Source: Halobacteriovorax sp. (lineage in GTDB: Bacteria; Bdellovibrionota; Bacteriovoracia; Bacteriovoracales; Bacteriovoracaceae). Taken from it: a stretch of 45,748 nt of DNA. The notes under the pieces were generated by a model that was not told the origin of the DNA, did not search any database, and worked only from the letters and a program-made list of their open reading frames with translations. Within the stretch, counting starts at the first letter, position 1. Each line of letters opens with the position of its first letter. The DNA lies in contig PBCC01000064.1 of assembly GCA_002716825.1 (NCBI GenBank), positions 1-45,748 of the forward strand, written 5' to 3'. A program made the translations under genes and the position numbers. Below, one piece after another: positions 24,933 through 32,157 of the stretch.

Positions 24933-25097
24933 TTAGTCTCTTCTTCTTCTTCTTGCTGATGCCATAAGATCGAGGTCGAAATACTCATTGAGATCCTCAA
25001 CAGTTATTCTTCCTAGCTCTTTAAAGTCCTTTTGAACTTTAACGCGAGACTCTTCCACTTTAATCTCTGGCTTTGTGTTGTTTTTTTCCTTAGACAT
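24933..25097 (-). CDS. Candidate RiPP precursor peptide, intact copy (54 aa)
   Basis: A short gene too small for ordinary ORF thresholds. The product has a Lys/Glu/Asn/Thr-rich start (MSKEKNNTKP), a middle KDFKELGRITVEDLNEYFD, then LDLMASA and an Arg5-Asp C-terminus encoded by five consecutive AGA codons. A second peptide gene at 25500-25694 shares KDF-x-E-x-GRIT-x-EDLN-x-(F/Y)FD-x-D-x-M and also ends Arg-rich. Conserved leader, variable basic tail, and position directly upstream of oxygenase, PqqD-like and carbamoyltransferase genes are the hallmarks of a modified-peptide precursor. No known precursor family is recognised. An AAGGA lies ahead of the ATG. Possible leader/core boundary: after LMASA or LDLM. 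Confidence 0.75.
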   Translation of the reverse strand: MSKEKNNTKPEIKVEESRVKVQKDFKELGRITVEDLNEYFDLDLMASARRRRRD

Positions 25098-25122
25098 TTG
25101 CCTGAATCCTTTGGTTTATAAA

Positions 25123-25142
25123 TATTAGTCGCTTAACTAATA
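25123..25142. promoter_or_regulatory. Inverted repeat upstream of the intact peptide gene
   Basis: TATTAGT, 6-nt spacer, ACTAATA: a perfect 7-bp palindrome centred 35 nt upstream of the peptide ATG. It is a candidate operator or attenuator; no T-tract follows in the direction of transcription, so a terminator is unlikely. Confidence 0.4.
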
Positions 25143-25219
25143 ATATTTGATGACTTCTTTTCTACCTAAACAATTGTTACATGATCATTCTAAACACTTG
25201 ATAATACAACGTAAATGAT

Positions 25220-25351
25220 TCAAGTCATAAAATAACGGCATTTCATCAAGTGACAGCGATTGTGGGCTATCGGTATTATGGTCTTTAGTATGAAGCTAGG
25301 AGGAGGCTTCTCTGATTTGGGTGCTGATTTCGGCTTGCTCTTAGTTGACAT
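25220..25351 (-). CDS. Possible third, degenerate peptide gene (43 aa)
   Basis: A short frame with a good ribosome-binding site (GGAG, 6 nt before ATG) and a start that resembles the two peptide genes (MSTKSKPKSAPKSEKPPP versus MSTKKETTKP and MSKEKNNTKP). After codon 18 the sequence diverges and shows no GRITxEDLN motif. A change of frame there would read through SLSLDEMPLFYDLNHL to a stop at a total length near 55 aa, similar to the other two, so it may be a frameshifted relic. No Arg-rich tail is visible. Low confidence. Confidence 0.3.
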   Translation of the reverse strand: MSTKSKPKSAPKSEKPPPSFILKTIIPIAHNRCHLMKCRYFMT

Positions 25352-25379
25352 GCTAATCTCCAGAACTTGTCTTTGATTC

Positions 25380-25788
25380 TAGATACTAGTGTAAGGGCTT
25401 TTGTTGATTATACAAAAGAAAGGACTTGCCGATAGATACAAGTCATTGATTTTACAATATAGTGAAAGACATCCAGAATTATCTGTATGCCCAGAAAGAT
25501 TATCGGCGACGTAGTCTTCTTTCTCTGCGGCGCTTGGCGCTAGCTGTCAATGAACTCATGACGTCATTATCAAAAAAGTCATTAAGGTCTTCGCTAGTAA
25601 TACGGCCAAATTCCATGAAATCCTTATGGATTTTTAGCTTTGATTAATCTTTTTTGCCTTCGGTAGGCTTGGTAGTTTCTTTTTTAGTGCTCATGCGAAT
25701 TCCCCAATTCATAAGATTTTCTTCAAATATAGGCTAAATCCATCATATTTACTAGATGAGTGACAAATTTATATGCCTAGATACAAGT
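25380..25788. repeat. TAGATACAAGT direct repeats around the second peptide gene
   Basis: TAGATACAAGT occurs exactly at 25433-25443 and 25778-25788, with a related TAGATACTAGT at 25380-25390. The copies flank the pseudo-precursor in intergenic DNA and could be binding sites or traces of a duplication. Short length means chance is possible. Confidence 0.3.
25500..25694 (-). pseudogene. Second candidate RiPP precursor with in-frame TAA
   Basis: The frame encodes a 64-codon product homologous to the intact precursor along its length, from MSTKKETTKP to KDFMEFGRITSEDLNDFFD, then MSSLTASA and a tail of KRRRERRLRRR. Codon 17 is TAA (25644-25646) where the intact copy has GAG or GAA (Glu), i.e. a single-base nonsense change. 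Translation could restart at the in-frame ATG of MEFGRITSEDLN (25614-25616), which has AAGGA 4 nt upstream, giving a 38-aa peptide that keeps the conserved leader motif and the core. Whether it is dead, short-leader or read through cannot be told. A GGGGA lies 7 nt before the first ATG. Confidence 0.65.
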
Positions 25789-25879
25789 GAAAAAGTCGTA
25801 AAATGGCTGATTTATGGCAAAATGGAGCTATCGTTATAAAATAAGAATTAAGAAGGAAATAACTATAAGGAACCGCTTC
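25695..25879. promoter_or_regulatory. Divergent promoter region of the peptide locus
   Basis: A 185-nt AT-rich gap between the second peptide gene (leftward) and the PLP enzyme gene (rightward). It includes one TAGATACAAGT copy. Several AT-rich -10-like hexamers exist but no pair with a correctly spaced -35 is convincing. Confidence 0.35.
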
Positions 25880-27091
25880 ATGTTGGAAGGCTTGTCCACC
25901 TATTCAGATTATCAGAGTCTTAGGACTAAATTATTTCGCCAGTTTGCCACACGAGTAGAGCTTGAAAATGTGACTTCCTATGATGATGTCTTAGCTTTTT
26001 ATAAAGCGCTTAAGCTGCATACAATTAATATGGAGCTGCCAAGCGTCACAAACATTAATAATCAAAAACTGCACTATTACGATCTCACGCTTTATAGCCG
26101 CTATCAAAGACAAGGTCACACTTTGATGGATGAGAGTATCTACGGTCAAATTTATGATCAAAAACAAAAACTAAATGAAAAGGCCCAAGCCTTATTCACA
26201 ACGAATTGCCAGGCAGCTAATTTCGCTGTGTTGCAGGTTTTAAATCTGATCTATCCCGACGCCATGATCTTTAATCCGTCTGATCGATTATATTTTGAAT
26301 CTGACTACATTATTAATCGCTTTAAAGGATTATTTAAAAAGCCTAATCAATCCAAAAAGATTATCTTTCTCGATAGCTCAGCTCTTTTAAATGAAAAGGA
26401 TCTTCTTTGTTTTGAGCAGCATCAAGATGACTGTGTGGCCATTATTTTTGATACTTCTTGTTTTGATCGGCAAGGAGAATATGTCAGTAAAGTTGTGAGC
26501 CTGGCACAAAAGTTGGGCCTGCCACTCATCATGACGAGAAGCCATTTAAAACTGGACTCTCTAGGGCATGAGTATGATTCACTTGGCTCGATTGTTGTCC
26601 TGAATGGCACCGGCAGTGAGCTATTTACAAAAATTTCTGAGTATGTCTCGCATATGGGGGCCTTTGCACTCATTAATCAGATATATCCATTCTTATTTGA
26701 TCAAGACCTTAAAGATCTCAATAGTTGGAGAATCAATTGTATCCGCGAAAACTCTAATGCAATTTTTCCAAAACTGGATTATTACAAAGCAGAAATTGGA
26801 GAGTATCACAAGGAGCGACTCCATAGACTCAATCATGTGTTCATGTATAAGCGTGAACGCGTCGAGTTTGTTAAAGCTGGGGAGCGATTTGTAGCCCTGT
26901 GTAAAGTCTATAATATTCCAGGCAAGTTTTGTGATAGCTTTGGCTTTGACTTCTTTAGCCTTACGAATGTCGAGTCGTTTGATCAGCATAATAGAGGCTT
27001 CTTGAGATTTTGTAGTCCTGTGGATTCTTCACAAACGCAAGGTGCAATTAACGTTATTAATAATCTGATTAAACATTTGGCAATTAAGTGA
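25880..27091 (+). CDS. Fold-I PLP-dependent enzyme (aminotransferase-like)
   Basis: A 403-aa protein with an AAT-I type layout. It has an N-terminal substrate-recognition part (HYYDLTLYSRYQRQG), a cofactor-binding Asp in IFDTSCFD (D191), and a candidate PLP Lys in MTRSHLKLDSLG (K224). The last is followed by EYDSLGSIVVLNG, a known pattern in divergent class I/II aminotransferases. I cannot name the reaction. The ATG at 25880 is chosen because AAGGA lies 8 nt upstream and an earlier in-frame ATG (25814) has no RBS. It overlaps the glycosyltransferase gene by 4 nt (ATGA-like GTGA), so both are cotranslated. The position divergent from the precursor genes ties it to the same locus. Confidence 0.65.
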   Translation: MLEGLSTYSDYQSLRTKLFRQFATRVELENVTSYDDVLAFYKALKLHTINMELPSVTNINNQKLHYYDLTLYSRYQRQGHTLMDESIYGQIYDQKQKLNEKAQALFTTNCQAANFAVLQVLNLIYPDAMIFNPSDRLYFESDYIINRFKGLFKKPNQSKKIIFLDSSALLNEKDLLCFEQHQDDCVAIIFDTSCFDRQGEYVSKVVSLAQKLGLPLIMTRSHLKLDSLGHEYDSLGSIVVLNGTGSELFTKISEYVSHMGAFALINQIYPFLFDQDLKDLNSWRINCIRENSNAIFPKLDYYKAEIGEYHKERLHRLNHVFMYKRERVEFVKAGERFVALCKVYNIPGKFCDSFGFDFFSLTNVESFDQHNRGFLRFCSPVDSSQTQGAINVINNLIKHLAIK

Positions 27092-29532
27092 GCCAACAAA
27101 AATTAAATGTAAAAACAAGCCAATTGATCTTAAAGGATGCAGTCTCGACCTGGGCCATAAAGAAAAAAATTGAAGATCTTTTAGTATTTGAATCCTTTGA
27201 TCTTCCAACAATGGCCCAGCTTGAGCGAACTCGAAACGTTGTGTTTTTTGGAGATTTCTTAGCATCTTATGCATATTTTCAAGAAAACAATATTGCGGAC
27301 AAAACGATCTATGTTTTATGTCAACGAGCAAAAGAGCTCTTACAAGCGGTCTCTCCAAAAGTTAAAAACATCATTGAAGTTATTAATCGTTATGAACTTT
27401 TTCCTGTAGAGGTCACGGAGAAAAGTCTTCCTAGTTTCACTCATGATCAATTTGACTTCGTCTATGCTGGCAGGATTTCTCGCTCTAAAAATATGATGGG
27501 CGTTTTGAATTTGGTTAAAGAAATGCAAAAGATCAACCCTAAAGTGGGGTTGAAATTGATTGGTGAGTTTGATCCTTTTTTAAATATCTCAAGTGAAATT
27601 AAGCCCTATCAATACAGTATTAAAAAAGAAGTCATCGACTTTATCGAGAATAATGAGTGGAGCAAGAGGCCTGTTATTATTCAGGACCCGCGTTCTTCTT
27701 CTTGGTTAGAGCAACTTGACTCATCTGATATTATGCTGAGCCTCTCCTCTTACTGGATGGAGGATTTCTCGGTATCACTGGCGCAAGCTCAGCAACGTGG
27801 TTTTCCACTTGTCGTCAGCGATATTGGCGGTCATAGCGACTTAGAAGGTGAAAATCTTATTAAGATTCCCTATCATCTCATAGGCCAGAACTTTTTTACT
27901 TACGACGCAGAGATGGAGCAGGCGCAAGCGACCTGTTGTCTAAACTATTTGTTAAGTGGAGAAAGGGGAAAGTTTGGGAATCGTAACGTCGAGCGAATCG
28001 ATTTACCAAAATTTGAACAAATATTAGAGCTGAATGCTTTTGACTTCTTTAAAAGCAGTGAAGGTCGATCGGTATTCCTCAATTATGAGAAAGCATGGAA
28101 AGCCTCAGGGGCTTCGACTAAGAAGATACTTTTTCTAAAAACAAAAGAACAAAACCATTGGAGTAGTTTAGTTAAAATCTCTGATCAAATTCAGAAATTT
28201 TGGATAGAGCAACAAACTGTCGATACAGAGCTCATTGTTATTGATGTGGATCAGCCATTGGATAAGAGCAGATTATTTAAATACTTACCTGAGTGTGAAT
28301 ATATTATCGCCCAAGCTTTGGCCGAGAATACAATCAATGTCTTGCGACTGATTCGCCATAAGTTTAAATCAACGGCACCTATCATTGCTTATCCCCACGA
28401 ACTGCCTAGTATTTTCTATGCTTCTTTAAAGCTTAGGGGGCTTGAAGATTTCTTCCAAGAACAGGATGTTTTCGTTGTCCATTGTCAGGCTGATTATGAG
28501 ATGACCAAGCAAAGCTTTGAGCAAGTGAATGTTATTAAAGTCTCTGCGGGATTTATGACAACGAACTCTCGCAAGCAGGTTGAGAGTTATAAGCCTAGGG
28601 ACCTTTATTATATTGGTCGAATCAGCGAACAAAAAAATATTCATACCCTATTATGGGCGATTTCGCTTATCAAAGACGAATTGCTTACAAGAGGCTCGAA
28701 ACTTCATCTTTATGGACATCATGATCACTTTGGTTCGCCTAATTTTGGAATCAGTGGAGACGCCTACTTAGACTACTTAGGAGATCTTGTTTCATTATTA
28801 GAAATTGAAGATCTTGTTATCTTTCATGGACATAAGGCCATCGAGCATTGGGCCGAGCATATTGCTAAGAAAAAGGGACTAGGTGTTTTTCCAGGTATTC
28901 ACGTCGATGAAAACTTTGGCTATGCTCCGTTTGATTTACTTAAACAGGGAGTGCCTTCCGTATTAACCAGGTGGGGAGGCTATAAGGACTTGATTGATAC
29001 CTTCCCACACAATACTTTCCCCGTTCGCGTCATACAAACAAATCTAGGTCCAAGTGTTAACCCAAGTGAACTTTCCATAGCGATTCTAAAAGGACTTTCA
29101 CTTGATTCTAAGCCAAATAATGAGGAAGTATTTTACAAAATCACGCGCGGCACTTGGGGTGAATCTTTTAGAGGAAGTCTAAAGAAAGCACTAACAGGTG
29201 AATCACGTCTCAAGTTTACTCCTCTGGCAAGTGAGCTCATGAGTGATTTGAAATATTCACCTCATGCTAGCTTAAAGGCGAGAGGTTGGATGTTGAATGG
29301 TCATATCTTTACTGATTATTCGGACCAGCGCTTTGTAGTGGCGTCAGAGGTCTACGGTGCGCTCAAAGAATCTGAGTGTACACAAGAACAGAGTCTGATT
29401 GCTCCATGGGTGAAAAAAGATGGCGATGAGTTTGTCATCGTTGATCCGTTAAAAGGCGAATATCGCTTAAGCGATACCGCGCAGCTAGAAGCTTACGGTT
29501 TTAGCTTTTCGAATTATCTTTTAAAAAGCTAA
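27088..29532 (+). CDS. Tandem GT4-type glycosyltransferase (two GT-B modules)
   Basis: An 814-aa protein that looks like two GT-B glycosyltransferase modules in series. The same nucleotide-binding-lobe entry occurs twice, as DFVYAGRISRSKNMMGVL (about 130) and DLYYIGRISEQKNIHTLL (about 505). The C-terminal one ends GVFPGIHVDENFGYAPFDLLKQGVPSVLTRWGGYKDLI, the EX7E-like donor site. In the first module the corresponding segment is shorter (SLSSYWMEDFSVSLAQAQQRGFPLVVSDIGG). It is cytosolic, without a signal peptide or membrane anchor. The start is a GTG overlapping the PLP gene. Sugar and acceptor unknown; the modified peptide is a candidate acceptor. Confidence 0.8.
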   Translation: MSQQKLNVKTSQLILKDAVSTWAIKKKIEDLLVFESFDLPTMAQLERTRNVVFFGDFLASYAYFQENNIADKTIYVLCQRAKELLQAVSPKVKNIIEVINRYELFPVEVTEKSLPSFTHDQFDFVYAGRISRSKNMMGVLNLVKEMQKINPKVGLKLIGEFDPFLNISSEIKPYQYSIKKEVIDFIENNEWSKRPVIIQDPRSSSWLEQLDSSDIMLSLSSYWMEDFSVSLAQAQQRGFPLVVSDIGGHSDLEGENLIKIPYHLIGQNFFTYDAEMEQAQATCCLNYLLSGERGKFGNRNVERIDLPKFEQILELNAFDFFKSSEGRSVFLNYEKAWKASGASTKKILFLKTKEQNHWSSLVKISDQIQKFWIEQQTVDTELIVIDVDQPLDKSRLFKYLPECEYIIAQALAENTINVLRLIRHKFKSTAPIIAYPHELPSIFYASLKLRGLEDFFQEQDVFVVHCQADYEMTKQSFEQVNVIKVSAGFMTTNSRKQVESYKPRDLYYIGRISEQKNIHTLLWAISLIKDELLTRGSKLHLYGHHDHFGSPNFGISGDAYLDYLGDLVSLLEIEDLVIFHGHKAIEHWAEHIAKKKGLGVFPGIHVDENFGYAPFDLLKQGVPSVLTRWGGYKDLIDTFPHNTFPVRVIQTNLGPSVNPSELSIAILKGLSLDSKPNNEEVFYKITRGTWGESFRGSLKKALTGESRLKFTPLASELMSDLKYSPHASLKARGWMLNGHIFTDYSDQRFVVASEVYGALKESECTQEQSLIAPWVKKDGDEFVIVDPLKGEYRLSDTAQLEAYGFSFSNYLLKS

Positions 29533-30517
29533 GACCTTCAGGGTGTATGTCTTTTCGCCAAATAAATGAATCAAGTGTGAAGTGGGTAAAAACAAATGTG
29601 ATCAGAATGGATCTGATAATGATATTCTGCGAGAAGAAATTTCTTGTCTCAACTTCTCCGTAACTTAGCCCAATGGTGGAAAGAATAAGTACTGGCAACA
29701 TGAATTTTGGGTTGTGGACAAGACCTAGAAACTTTTCCCCATTTCCACGTCTCGCATCAACATAGCGTTTACCAAGAAATAAGTAGGGTGTTGAGTGGCC
29801 AAAAACGAGAAGGAGCAGGCCAAAGACTGCGGCCTTGGGAAATGGTTCTAGGCGATAGATAATCCAAATCATCATGCCATTTATAAGATGGAAGTTCTTC
29901 CCCCAACTGATAAATCCTGTCTTGATATACTTTTCAATTTGGACTTTTAGGTAAAACAGCATGGAGAGAAGCCATATTAAAATAAGTGGAGTCTCGGCCC
30001 AAACAGGAATTGAAATTAAATCCCAAGAATAGCGCCAGCCACTTTTTCCGACGTGATCAATCATGGATAAGAGTGCCGGACCAGCCACGCAACTATAAAT
30101 GACGAGTTTATCGCTAAGATTTTCCTGCGCCGACTTAGGTCCCTCTTTGGCGCCTGAGATAAAAAACCAAGCGGTTTGTTGTTTAATAAAGTGGAAGATC
30201 GAATAATTGGCAAGGACCATGAGTAGTGCGCGTTGGCCGTAGGAATGGTAGATAAACATCACCAGAGCAAAAATGATTAAAGGAAGAGCAATGAGTGCTG
30301 CTTTAAACTGCTTACTAAAACGATCTGATCCATAAGTATAAAAATAGGTGGTGTAAACATGAGGTTGGTCATGGAGGATATACATCCAGAAATATTCGCC
30401 AAAACCATCAACGAATAAACCGATCGTGAGCGCAATTAGGGTTGAGCCGCCAAAGATAAGCAGGTCGTCACGCTTATTAAAAACCCACATGGCCTTGGTT
30501 AGTGATGAGCTAACCAT
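29501..30517 (-). CDS. Polytopic membrane protein, paralogue A of a tandem pair
   Basis: A 338-aa protein with about eight or nine hydrophobic segments. Conserved polar motifs shared with its neighbour are HDQPHVYTTYFYTY (near residue 48), IFHFIKQQTAWFF, FGHSTPYLFLG and a C-terminal FTHFTLDSFIWRKD followed by HPEGLSFLKD. The repeated His/Asp residues inside membrane segments suggest a metal-dependent membrane enzyme rather than a transporter (inference); I recognise no named family. It begins directly after the stop of paralogue B, and its 3' end overlaps the glycosyltransferase gene by 32 nt. Confidence 0.75.
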   Translation of the reverse strand: MVSSSLTKAMWVFNKRDDLLIFGGSTLIALTIGLFVDGFGEYFWMYILHDQPHVYTTYFYTYGSDRFSKQFKAALIALPLIIFALVMFIYHSYGQRALLMVLANYSIFHFIKQQTAWFFISGAKEGPKSAQENLSDKLVIYSCVAGPALLSMIDHVGKSGWRYSWDLISIPVWAETPLILIWLLSMLFYLKVQIEKYIKTGFISWGKNFHLINGMMIWIIYRLEPFPKAAVFGLLLLVFGHSTPYLFLGKRYVDARRGNGEKFLGLVHNPKFMLPVLILSTIGLSYGEVETRNFFSQNIIIRSILITFVFTHFTLDSFIWRKDIHPEGLSFLKDNSKS

Positions 30518-31534
30518 TTAGCCTCGATCCTTTAGAAACTGTAAGCCTTCAGGGTGAGTCTCTCGTTTCCACATAAATGTATCGATCAGAAAATGTGAGA
30601 AAATGAGTCCAAGCCAGATGCAAGGAATAATTCCGTTTGCGTACCATTTAGCCTCAGATAAAACTTCCATATAACTAATGAAAATTCCTGCCAAAATGAC
30701 AAGAACGGCCATGACTTTTAGGTTCTTAATGCCTGGCCAAAATCTTTCTTTTTCCTGTCGGCTCTCATAATACCTAAGACCAAGGTAGATATAGGGAAAG
30801 GAATGGCCGAAGACGATTAACAGTTGGCCAATAATACTGAGCTGAGGGCTCATGGTTAGTCTGTAGATACTCCAAATAAATAAGGCATTTAATAAGTGAA
30901 AATGCTTGCCCCATGTGATTTTCTTTTCAATCTTATATTTTTGGAATTGGATGACGAGATATGCAATCCAAGAAAGGGCTCCAATAATATAAATTGGCCA
31001 TTCGAAAAAGACTGGAACTTGAATAAGGTCACCCTGTTTTCTCCAACCACTGCGGCCGATGATATCCGTCATCGAAAGAAGAAGTGGTCCCGCGACGGAC
31101 GCATAAATAACAAATTTATCAACGTATCCCTCAAACTTGGGCGCGACTTGGCTCTTGCCTTCCTTAGCGCTGGAAATGAAAAACCATGCCGATTGTTGTT
31201 TGGCAAAGTGAAAGGCTGAAAAATTACTCAGTACTGCGTAGGCGAAGTCATCACTCACTCCTTTCCACATTAAGAGCGAAAGTAAAAAACAAATAATGGG
31301 AAGTAAAATGAGTGGGGTCCTAAACTTCGTCGAAAAACGATCTGATGTGTAAGTATAAAAATAAGTCGTGAAAACGTGAGGCTGATCAAAAAGAATAAAC
31401 ATCCAAAAGTAATTTGCCAGTGATTCAACATAAAAGCTGCCACAGATTGCAAGAATCGTAGCTCCACCAAAGAGAACGAGATCTTCGCCTTTGCTAAAAA
31501 CCCATTTTGATTGTTGAAACGTCTGAGCGATCAA
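30518..31534 (-). CDS. Polytopic membrane protein, paralogue B of a tandem pair
   Basis: Also 338 aa and collinear with its downstream neighbour: DQPHVFTTYFYTYTSDRFS, FHFAKQQSAWFF, FGHSFPYIYLG and FSHFLIDTFMWKRE-THPEGLQFLKD. The first His of the HDQPH motif is Phe here, a possible functional difference between paralogues. The start is a TTG with GGTGGAG ahead of it, inside the end of the upstream GyrI-like gene (2-nt gap). The equal lengths and end-to-start junction indicate a recent or maintained gene duplication. Confidence 0.75.
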   Translation of the reverse strand: MIAQTFQQSKWVFSKGEDLVLFGGATILAICGSFYVESLANYFWMFILFDQPHVFTTYFYTYTSDRFSTKFRTPLILLPIICFLLSLLMWKGVSDDFAYAVLSNFSAFHFAKQQSAWFFISSAKEGKSQVAPKFEGYVDKFVIYASVAGPLLLSMTDIIGRSGWRKQGDLIQVPVFFEWPIYIIGALSWIAYLVIQFQKYKIEKKITWGKHFHLLNALFIWSIYRLTMSPQLSIIGQLLIVFGHSFPYIYLGLRYYESRQEKERFWPGIKNLKVMAVLVILAGIFISYMEVLSEAKWYANGIIPCIWLGLIFSHFLIDTFMWKRETHPEGLQFLKDRG

Positions 31535-31536
31535 GT

Positions 31537-32049
31537 TTACTCCACCGGGAAAACGAGAGCAGCTTTTAGGCTTTGCTCGCTGACCAGAGCAGGATCATTA
31601 AAGAAGAGTTGGTAAGCTGGGCCGTTTACTTCAAGTCCAACCTCTTTTACTTTTTCGCTGAGAATTGGAAATGACTTGTAAGATTCTGTGTAAGGACCAT
31701 AAACAAGTAATTCGGCAACAGTGCCTGCTGGAATTGTGACAACTTCCATTGACTCAGGAACAACTTCATCCAAAGACTTAACTAAGTATCCGATTTGGAA
31801 GGTGAACTCGCTTTCATTAATCCCAATGGTTCGAACCATACCTGTTTGAGCGTGAGGAGAATATATTTGAAGAATTTCATTAAAAGTCGCTTCAATTTGA
31901 TTTGTAGAATTCGCAGTATCGACAGTCACTGTTTTAACGACAGCATAAAATTCATCTCTATATTCAACCGTGAAGTCTGAAGTGAAAAACTTTAAATAGA
32001 TCAAACCACCAACTAAAGCAGCGATGATGACACCAATGATAGCCTTCAT
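31537..32049 (-). CDS. Membrane-anchored GyrI-like effector-binding protein
   Basis: A 170-aa protein with a single N-terminal transmembrane anchor (about 3-22) and a GyrI-like/AraC effector-binding domain. Typical features are the central MEVVTIPAGTVAELLVYGPYTESYKSF and C-terminal YQLFFNDPALVSEQSLKAALVFPVE. The domain binds small molecules or proteins; as an anchored stand-alone domain it could sense or sequester a ligand at the membrane. AGGAG precedes the ATG. It heads a transcript with the two membrane paralogues. Confidence 0.7.
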   Translation of the reverse strand: MKAIIGVIIAALVGGLIYLKFFTSDFTVEYRDEFYAVVKTVTVDTANSTNQIEATFNEILQIYSPHAQTGMVRTIGINESEFTFQIGYLVKSLDEVVPESMEVVTIPAGTVAELLVYGPYTESYKSFPILSEKVKEVGLEVNGPAYQLFFNDPALVSEQSLKAALVFPVE

Positions 32050-32113
32050 TAAATACTCCTAAATTATTGTTTCTATAAAAGTACTTTACTTTATAGCAAT
32101 CCGAAAACAAGAA

Positions 32114-32137
32114 AGCCCTCTTTCGAGGGCTTTTTTT
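32114..32137. terminator. Terminator hairpin between the GyrI-like gene and bfr
   Basis: AGCCCTC-tttc-GAGGGCT stem with T7 on the + strand. The reverse complement gives the same stem with a weaker T-rich tail (TTCTTGTTTT), which would end the leftward bfr transcript. It lies 20 nt from the bfr stop. Confidence 0.75.
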
Positions 32138-32157
32138 ACGTAGTTTGTTGAAATTTT

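Larger units (their letters stand above)
25098..25499. other. Non-coding stretch between the two peptide genes
   Basis: About 400 nt, AT-rich. It contains an inverted repeat (25123-25142), a small candidate frame (25220-25351) and two copies of a TAGATAC-type element (25380-25390 and 25433-25443). No full-length gene or RNA is recognised. It probably holds the promoter for the precursor-oxygenase operon, but no clear -35/-10 pair stands out. Confidence 0.5.

Noticed and set aside
25462-25647. Plus-strand 61-aa frame across the second peptide gene
   Set aside because: It is the antisense of the precursor copy, has no RBS and no homology; the minus-strand frame is conserved with the other peptide.
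32114-32137. Terminator read as evidence for a plus-strand gene ending there
   Set aside because: No plus-strand gene lies upstream; the hairpin is better explained as the (weaker-tailed) leftward terminator of bfr.
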